A DNA stretch of 18,471 nucleotides from an uncultured Clostridium sp. (GTDB lineage Bacteria > Bacillota > Clostridia > Lachnospirales > Lachnospiraceae), in the NCBI GenBank assembly GCA_900555045.1, contig USJW01000105.1:1-18471 (forward strand), given 5' to 3'. The translations under genes and the position numbers were made by a program. Positions 13,856 through 18,471 of the stretch are shown here, piece after piece; the stretch's first letter is position 1; the number at the start of each line of letters is the position of its first letter. Below the pieces are notes generated by a model that worked only from the letters and a program-made list of their open reading frames with translations, made no database searches and had not been told where the DNA came from.

Positions 13856-13939
13856 ATGAGCGTACTGGGAGTGCTTTTGGTATTCGGAATACTGGGATAT
13901 GATCTGTTCACCGTGATCAGGGACAATAAGAACGTGTGA
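13856..13939 (+). CDS. 27-residue putative membrane peptide
   Basis: A short frame encoding MSVLGVLLVFGILGYDLFTV followed by IRDNKNV. One hydrophobic segment (about residues 3-20) is followed by a short charged tail, so a single-pass membrane peptide is likely, with the tail in the cytoplasm if positive-inside rules apply. Support for expression: AGAAGGGA 5 bases ahead of the ATG, a near-consensus promoter 50 bases upstream, and a terminator hairpin 30 bases downstream. The transcript would be roughly 200 bases. I recognise no family. It could be a small transport or kinase regulator, a type I toxin-like peptide, or an open frame within a small RNA. Confidence 0.55.
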   Translation: MSVLGVLLVFGILGYDLFTVIRDNKNV

Positions 13940-13969
13940 CAGAGTTTCTGCCGCGCAGTATCGATAGAG

Positions 13970-14017
13970 ACAGCCGTGGGCGTTTCCGGAAAGACCGGAA
14001 AGCCTGCGGCTGTTTTT
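13970..14017 (+). terminator. Terminator after the small-peptide gene
   Basis: ACAGCCG (13970-13976) pairs with CGGCTGT (14007-14013); inside, TTTCCGG pairs with CCGGAAA around an AAAGA-type loop, giving a long stem with small bulges. A T-run follows (14013-14017). Confidence 0.75.
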
Positions 14018-14056
14018 GCGTGGTGCCCCCCTCCTCGCGGGCTGGGCTGTTTTTTG

Positions 14057-14085
14057 TTTCCACACACCAGATTTCATGTTATAAT
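14057..14085 (+). promoter_or_regulatory. Promoter of the PrpR_N-type regulator gene
   Basis: -35 TTTCCA (14057-14062), a 17-base spacer, and a perfect -10 TATAAT (14080-14085), 60 bases ahead of the ATG. It is a sigma-70-type promoter, with no GG-N10-GC sigma-54 element seen nearby. Confidence 0.6.
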
Positions 14086-14145
14086 GGCCGGAGAAATGGC
14101 GGCGTGAGCGCGCGGTGAACGGATTGGACGTTAGGGAGGTCATGT

Positions 14146-16059
14146 ATGGCGAATATAGGGATTCTTCTGCCCAGGCAGACGATTTTGGAGTACGCGAAGC
14201 GGGTGATCGAGGAGGAGCAGGCGCAGGTTCAGATCCTGAAGGTGGTGGACAACTCCAACGCGGTGATGGAGGCCCAGGCGGCCATCGAGGCGGGGGTGCA
14301 GATCATTATTGCCCGGGGCATGCAGGCCCTCCTCATCAAGGAGTACACCAACATCCCGGTGGTGGAAATGCCGCTCACCACCCAGGAGATCGGCCTGCTG
14401 ATCCGCAAGGCAAAGCGGCAGTTAAAGAAGGAGCAGCCGGTCATCGCCATCGTGGGCTGGAAGAACATGTTCACCAGCATGGAGCATTTGGAGGAGCTGT
14501 TTGACTTTAAGCTGCGGACCTACTTCCTGACGGCCCTGGAGGACACCAGGGAGACGGTGGAGCGGGCCATAAAGGAGGGGGCGGACTTAATCATCGGCGG
14601 CGTGAAGGCCAACCAGATCGCCTTTGAGATTGGCTTCCCGTCCCTGTTTGTGGAGACGCGGGAGGACTCCATCCGCAGCGCCCTTAAGGTGGCCCAGAAC
14701 ATGGGCTACGCGGCGGATTTGGAGAAGCACAACAACGCCCAGCTGGAGACGATTCTGGACACCTCCTTCAACGGCATCATCAAGCTGAACGCCTACCGGG
14801 AGATTGTGGCGGTCAACCGGATGATCGAGGACGTGCTGGAAAAGACCGATTCCCAGGTGATCGGATTCCCCGTGGAGGAGATTCTGCCGGGCATCGACGC
14901 GGAGAACATCGGACGGCTGCTCTCGGGGGAGCAGGAGATGTACTCCAGCTCGGTGGTGGTCAACAACCAGCTGCTCATGATGATGGGCGCGCCCATCCAC
15001 TTTGACCAGAACATCACCGGCGCCATCATCACCTGCCACAAGGTGAAAAATGTGAACCGTCCCGACGAGGACCGGCTGAAGGAGTTCTACTTAAACGGCC
15101 ATGTGGCCAGAAGCGACTTCTCCGATGTGGCCAGGCACTCGGCGGCCATGAAGCGCAACATCGAGATGGCAAGGGCCTACGCCTTCTCCAACAACCCGGT
15201 GCTCATCGTGGGGGAGACGGGGACGGAGAAGGAGCTGTTTGCGGAGAGCATCCACAACAACAGTGCCCAGAAGGAGGGGCCGTTCATCAATCTGAACTGC
15301 AGCGCCCTGTCTGCGGAGGCGCAGAATGAGACGATTTTTGGGATTTACTCGGACGAGAAGAAGGAGCTGGTGAAAAAGGGGGCGTTGGAGATGGCGGCCT
15401 ACGGCACGGTGCTGCTCCAGGACATCGAGTGTCTGTCTGCAGAAAACCAGTACCTGCTCTACAAGGCGGTGAGCGACCGGGCCTTCTGGTACAGCGGCTC
15501 CATGGTCCGCAGAAACCTGGCTGTGCGCGTGATCGCCACCACCGGGAGGGAGCTGTCCTCCCTGGTCCGCGAGGGGCTGTTTCGGGAGGATCTCTACTTC
15601 CTTTTGAATGCGCTCAGGCTGGAGCTGCCGCCCCTCCGGTGCAACGGGCAGGACATCGAGGAGCTCACGCGCATCTACGTGCAGCGCTACGCCTCCAGCT
15701 ATTCCCGCTACACGGAGCTCACGAAGGAGGCACTGAAGGTGTTGGAGGACTTCCCGTGGGAGGGAAACCTAATCCAGCTGGAGCATTTCTGCGAGCGGCT
15801 GGTGCTCCTGGCGAAGCGGCGCAGGGTGGACGAGGGCTTTGTCCGGAACATCCTGACGGACACCTACCCCAACATCCGCGAGGTCCAGGGGGAGTCCAAG
15901 ATGGTCATCTTTAAGGACCCCGAGGCGGCAAAAATCGCGGATCTTTTGGAGCAGTGCGGCGGGAGCAGGGCCGAGGCGGCAAAGCGCCTGGGGATCAGCA
16001 CCACCACGCTCTGGCGCAAGATGAAGAAGTACGGGATCACCAGCAAGTACGATATCTAG
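14146..16059 (+). CDS. PrpR_N - PAS - degenerate AAA+ - Fis-type HTH regulator
   Basis: 637 residues with the layout of a sigma-54 activator. Residues 1-~190 are a PrpR_N-type ligand domain (QIIIARGMQALLIKEYTNIP; GADLIIGGVKANQIAFEIG). A PAS-like domain is at ~200-305 (ILDTSFNGIIKLNAYREIVA). An AAA+ domain lies at ~325-550, and a Fis-type HTH at ~605-632 (GSRAEAAKRLGISTTTLWRK). The AAA+ core is visibly altered: Walker A GETGTEKE (356-363) has Glu for the invariant Gly; the Walker B Asp-Glu is Gln425-Asp426; the GAFTGA sigma-54 loop is missing (IFGIYSDEKKELVKKGALEM); and the YYRLN arginine is lost (YFLLN). It therefore probably does not remodel sigma-54 polymerase and may be a sigma-70-type, TyrR-like regulator. 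The ATG follows TTAGGGAGGTCATGT. Ligand and targets are unknown. Confidence 0.85.
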   Translation: MANIGILLPRQTILEYAKRVIEEEQAQVQILKVVDNSNAVMEAQAAIEAGVQIIIARGMQALLIKEYTNIPVVEMPLTTQEIGLLIRKAKRQLKKEQPVIAIVGWKNMFTSMEHLEELFDFKLRTYFLTALEDTRETVERAIKEGADLIIGGVKANQIAFEIGFPSLFVETREDSIRSALKVAQNMGYAADLEKHNNAQLETILDTSFNGIIKLNAYREIVAVNRMIEDVLEKTDSQVIGFPVEEILPGIDAENIGRLLSGEQEMYSSSVVVNNQLLMMMGAPIHFDQNITGAIITCHKVKNVNRPDEDRLKEFYLNGHVARSDFSDVARHSAAMKRNIEMARAYAFSNNPVLIVGETGTEKELFAESIHNNSAQKEGPFINLNCSALSAEAQNETIFGIYSDEKKELVKKGALEMAAYGTVLLQDIECLSAENQYLLYKAVSDRAFWYSGSMVRRNLAVRVIATTGRELSSLVREGLFREDLYFLLNALRLELPPLRCNGQDIEELTRIYVQRYASSYSRYTELTKEALKVLEDFPWEGNLIQLEHFCERLVLLAKRRRVDEGFVRNILTDTYPNIREVQGESKMVIFKDPEAAKIADLLEQCGGSRAEAAKRLGISTTTLWRKMKKYGITSKYDI

Positions 16060-16943
16060 GCGTTCCACTGCTTCATCAGCCGGATCAGCAGCTGCTCGGC
16101 CCTGTTTAGGGAGCGGTTTTCCCGGTAGAGCAGCGCATGGCAGCGGTGAACGGCGGGGGAGAAGGGCAGGTAGCGCACCGAAAGCCCCTCCTCCGCGCGG
16201 GATACCGGAAGAATGGAGGCCCCGGCCCCTCCGGCCGTCAGCTTCACGGCACCGGCCATCCGGTTGATCTCGCAGGAGATGTTGGGATGGATTCCGCACT
16301 CGCGAAAGAGCTCCTCGCAGACCGTGCGGATGGAGGTGCCCTTCTTGGGGAGCACGAAGCTCGCACCGTTAAGCCGCCGCAGCGCCTGCCGCCCCTCCGT
16401 GATCGGATCCTCGCCGAAGCGGAGGGCCCACTCCTCGGGGACAGCTAAGATTAACTCCTCCTCGTAGAGCGTCTCTGCTTTGCAGGGGAAGCGGAGCGGC
16501 CCGCCAACGCTTGCGATGACAAAATCCAGTTTTTCCTGGGAGAGCTGTTCAACCAGCTCCCCCGCGCTGCCCTCGGTCACATCCAAAACCGCCTCCGGGC
16601 AGGTAGAACACAGCTGCGGGAGAACTCGCGCCAGCATGTCCATTCCCCACTGGGAGGAGACCCCCAGGGAGATGCGGATGCCGGCGCTTTTTGCTGCGAT
16701 TTTTTGGTACAGCTCCTGGCGGATCCGGATCACCTGCCTGGCCGCCTCCACATAGTCCTCGCCCGCTGCGGTCAGGACCAGCTCGTTTCTTAAGCGGGTG
16801 AATAACGGCGTCCCCAGCTCCTGCTCCAGCTTCGCCAGATAGAGGCTGAGCGTGGGCTGGGAGACGTAGAGATTCTTTGCCGCCCGCGTGATATTGTGTT
16901 CTTTTGCGATCTCTATAATATATTCCAGCTGCCGTATATCCAA
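16056..16943 (-). CDS. LysR-family transcriptional regulator
   Basis: A 295-residue LysR-type regulator. The N-terminal winged helix is DIRQLEYIIEIAKEHNITRAAKNLYVSQPTLSLYLAKLEQELG (residues 2-44 in pieces), with the recognition-helix signature SQPTLS; a substrate-binding domain follows (~90-290) with VIASVGGPLRF and FVLPKKGTSIRTVCEE. The start is read as TTG at 16943 because AGGAGGAATATT sits directly ahead of it and gives the canonical LysR N-terminus and length; upstream ATGs would enclose that ribosome binding site. It is divergent from the LarA-like gene at 17138, so by the usual LysR rule it probably controls that gene and itself. Its TAG stop overlaps the stop of the convergent PrpR-type gene. 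Confidence 0.92.
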   Translation of the reverse strand: MDIRQLEYIIEIAKEHNITRAAKNLYVSQPTLSLYLAKLEQELGTPLFTRLRNELVLTAAGEDYVEAARQVIRIRQELYQKIAAKSAGIRISLGVSSQWGMDMLARVLPQLCSTCPEAVLDVTEGSAGELVEQLSQEKLDFVIASVGGPLRFPCKAETLYEEELILAVPEEWALRFGEDPITEGRQALRRLNGASFVLPKKGTSIRTVCEELFRECGIHPNISCEINRMAGAVKLTAGGAGASILPVSRAEEGLSVRYLPFSPAVHRCHALLYRENRSLNRAEQLLIRLMKQWNA

Positions 16944-17013
16944 AATATTCCTCCTAAAAATCCCAAAACTGCCCGCCATTAAAAAAAGCAATCCCCGCGA
17001 TAGACATTTACAA

Positions 17014-17043
17014 TTGGACGGGCGGACCTTGCTATTTTATAAT
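17014..17043 (+). promoter_or_regulatory. Promoter of the LarA-like gene
   Basis: -10 TATAAT is perfect (17038-17043); the -35 TTGGAC (17014-17019) is weak with an 18-base spacer, as expected for a promoter that needs an activator such as the divergent LysR protein. ATAG (17000-17003) and CTAT (17032-17035) flank the -35 as inverted tetramers. Confidence 0.5.
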
Positions 17044-17137
17044 CAGTGAAAATCAACACCGGCCCGGCAGGGTCAGCTCCAGTATACGAAAATGCGGGGG
17101 ATTTTGCAAGGAGGGCCGGGACAAGGAGGAGAGGAAT

Positions 17138-18430
17138 ATGGGGAAATTGTCTGATCTGGTGTCCCACATACGGACGCCGCGGATGATCGAGGTCCGGCAG
17201 AAGTTCCCGCGGCCGCGGATCGCGGACGTGGAGGCAGAGCTTCGCAGGCAGTTAGAGGAGTCGGGGGTGAGAGAGCGGATCCGGCCGGGCGGGGAGATCG
17301 CCATCACGGGCGGCAGCCGGGGGATCGCAAACATTGCCCTGATTCTCAGGGAGACGGCGCGGTTTGTGAGGGAGTGCGGCGGGCGGCCGTTCATCATCCC
17401 CGCCATGGGAAGCCACGGCGGCGCCACCGCCATCGGCCAGGTGGAAATCTTAAACGCCCTGGGAATCACGGAGGAGTACTGTGAATGTCCCATCCGGGCC
17501 ACCATGGACACGGTGCTTTTGGGGCACACGGAGCCGGACCGTCTGCCGGTCTATGTGGACGCTTACGCCAGCCGGGCCGACGGGGTGATCCTGGTGGGCA
17601 GAATCAAGCCCCACCCGTCCTTTGTGGGCGAGGTGGAGAGCGGCCTGGCAAAGATGGCGGTAATCGGCCTGGGCAAGCAGAAGGGGGCGGCTCTCTGCCA
17701 CGGCCTGGGGATGGTGAACATGTCGAAAAACATTAAACAGATTGCAGAGGTGATCGTTCGGGACGGCAACGTGCTGTTCGGGGTTGGGCTGATCGAGAAT
17801 GCCTACGACGAGACCAGCCGGATTGCGGTGGTGGAGGCAGAGCGCATCCTCGAGAGAGAGCCGGCCCTCCTGCGGGAGGCCTACGAAAACTTCCCAAAGA
17901 TCAGCTTCCCAAGCTACGACGTCCTGCTGGTGGAGGAGATGGGAAAGAATATCAGCGGCGCGGGCATGGACACCATGATCATCTCCCGGTACACCCACGA
18001 CGGGATCCCGAAGGACCCGCACCAGCAGATGATCTGCGCGCTGGACCTGACTGAAAAGACCCACGGGAACGCCTGCGGGATGGGGCTTGTGGATGTGGCG
18101 CCCAGGCGCTTTCGGGACAAGGTAGATTTTGAGAACACCTACCCGAACCTGCTCACATCCCGGATCTTCGGCTCGGCGAAGCTGCCCATGATCATGGAGG
18201 ACGACCGCTCGGCCATCCAGGCGGCCATCTACGGCTGCACCTGCATCGACTACAACCGCCCGAAGCTCATCTGGATGAAAAACACGCTGGACATCGGCCG
18301 CCTGTTTATCTCCGAGGCGCTCCTGGAGGAGGCGAAGGGCATAGAGAACGTGGAGATCGTGGGGGAGCCCTTCGAGATGGAATTTAGGGAAAACGGGGAT
18401 TTAATTCGCATAGATGAGCGGGAAATATAA
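17138..18430 (+). CDS. LarA-like (lactate racemase superfamily, DUF2088) protein
   Basis: A 430-residue protein that I place in the LarA/DUF2088 superfamily. LarA enzymes use a nickel-pincer nucleotide covalently attached to a lysine to racemise or epimerise alpha-hydroxy acids; the family includes several substrates. Seen here: GGSRGIANI (58-66), PAMGSHGGATAIGQ (88-101, with His93), and RIKPHPSFVGEVESGLAKM (155-173), where His159 and Lys172 look like counterparts of LarA His174 and the cofactor-binding Lys184, with about 3 extra residues between; then GLGKQKGA. The C-terminal half carries MGKNISGAGMD and THGNACGMGLVD. AGGAGGA precedes the ATG at 17138. No larB, larC or larE is in the window. 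Substrate unknown. LysR regulator divergent; no terminator seen before the right edge. Confidence 0.8.
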   Translation: MGKLSDLVSHIRTPRMIEVRQKFPRPRIADVEAELRRQLEESGVRERIRPGGEIAITGGSRGIANIALILRETARFVRECGGRPFIIPAMGSHGGATAIGQVEILNALGITEEYCECPIRATMDTVLLGHTEPDRLPVYVDAYASRADGVILVGRIKPHPSFVGEVESGLAKMAVIGLGKQKGAALCHGLGMVNMSKNIKQIAEVIVRDGNVLFGVGLIENAYDETSRIAVVEAERILEREPALLREAYENFPKISFPSYDVLLVEEMGKNISGAGMDTMIISRYTHDGIPKDPHQQMICALDLTEKTHGNACGMGLVDVAPRRFRDKVDFENTYPNLLTSRIFGSAKLPMIMEDDRSAIQAAIYGCTCIDYNRPKLIWMKNTLDIGRLFISEALLEEAKGIENVEIVGEPFEMEFRENGDLIRIDEREI

Positions 18431-18471
18431 AGAATGCGTGAAAATATTGTCAAAATCTGAAATAAATGAAA

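Noticed and set aside
16784..16807. A third ModE-like site, CGTTTC-N12-ATAACG
   Set aside because: It is inside the LysR coding sequence and one arm has two mismatches to CGTTAT, so it is most likely chance.
1..18471. tRNA, rRNA, CRISPR array or complete insertion sequence
   Set aside because: No regularly spaced repeat-spacer pattern, transposase motif, or tRNA/rRNA-like segment was seen on either strand.

Overview
The window looks like chromosome of a GC-rich Clostridia member, probably a Lachnospiraceae-type gut anaerobe. The evidence is strong AGGAGG-type ribosome binding sites, a TTG start on a LysR gene, consensus TTGACA/TATAAT promoters with 17-base spacers, a type II NADP isocitrate dehydrogenase, and a clostridial molybdenum-cofactor and molybdate-uptake cluster. 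The species assignment is inference. The first 2.7 kb is visibly less GC-rich than the rest and carries unrelated accessory genes.

Layout. 1-2,500: the 5' end of a minus-strand gene with its promoter, a C-terminal remnant of a YhcH/YjgK/YiaL-family sugar protein, a minus-strand AAA_14/DUF4143 ATPase with its own promoter and terminator, and a minus-strand KdgF-like cupin. 2,700-4,800: NADP isocitrate dehydrogenase followed by a YoaK (DUF1275) membrane protein and a strong terminator. 4,850-8,500: a molybdenum-cofactor operon (MoeA-like molybdopterin-binding protein with a Cys-rich tail, moaC, moaA, and a MOSC-MogA fusion). 8,780-13,720: modA-modB-modC, then an NTP-transferase-like/ModE-HTH fusion protein and an XdhC-family protein, closed by a perfect hairpin terminator. 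13,770-14,020: a small independent transcription unit encoding a 27-residue membrane peptide. 14,050-16,060: a PrpR_N-type regulator with a degenerate AAA+ domain. 16,056-16,943: a convergent LysR regulator whose stop codon overlaps that of the PrpR-type gene. 17,138-18,430: a LarA-like (lactate racemase superfamily) enzyme divergent from the LysR gene.

The most interesting system is the molybdenum block. Two inverted repeats share one architecture, CGTTAT-N12-ATAACG (24 bases), the same geometry as I recall for the proteobacterial ModE operator. One covers the start-site region of the moa operon promoter (4889-4912). The other lies ahead of modA inside a perfect 12-base-arm palindrome (8781-8816). 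The only ModE-type DNA-binding domain in the window is fused to a MobA/MocA-like nucleotidyltransferase domain that has lost its metal-binding Asp and most of its signature motif. The simplest reading is a regulator built on a pseudo-enzyme that senses a molybdenum-cofactor intermediate or nucleotide and controls cofactor synthesis and molybdate uptake through these two operators. No moaD, moaE or moeB is visible here, so MPT synthase must be encoded elsewhere. The XdhC neighbour suggests the cofactor serves a xanthine-dehydrogenase-like molybdenum hydroxylase.
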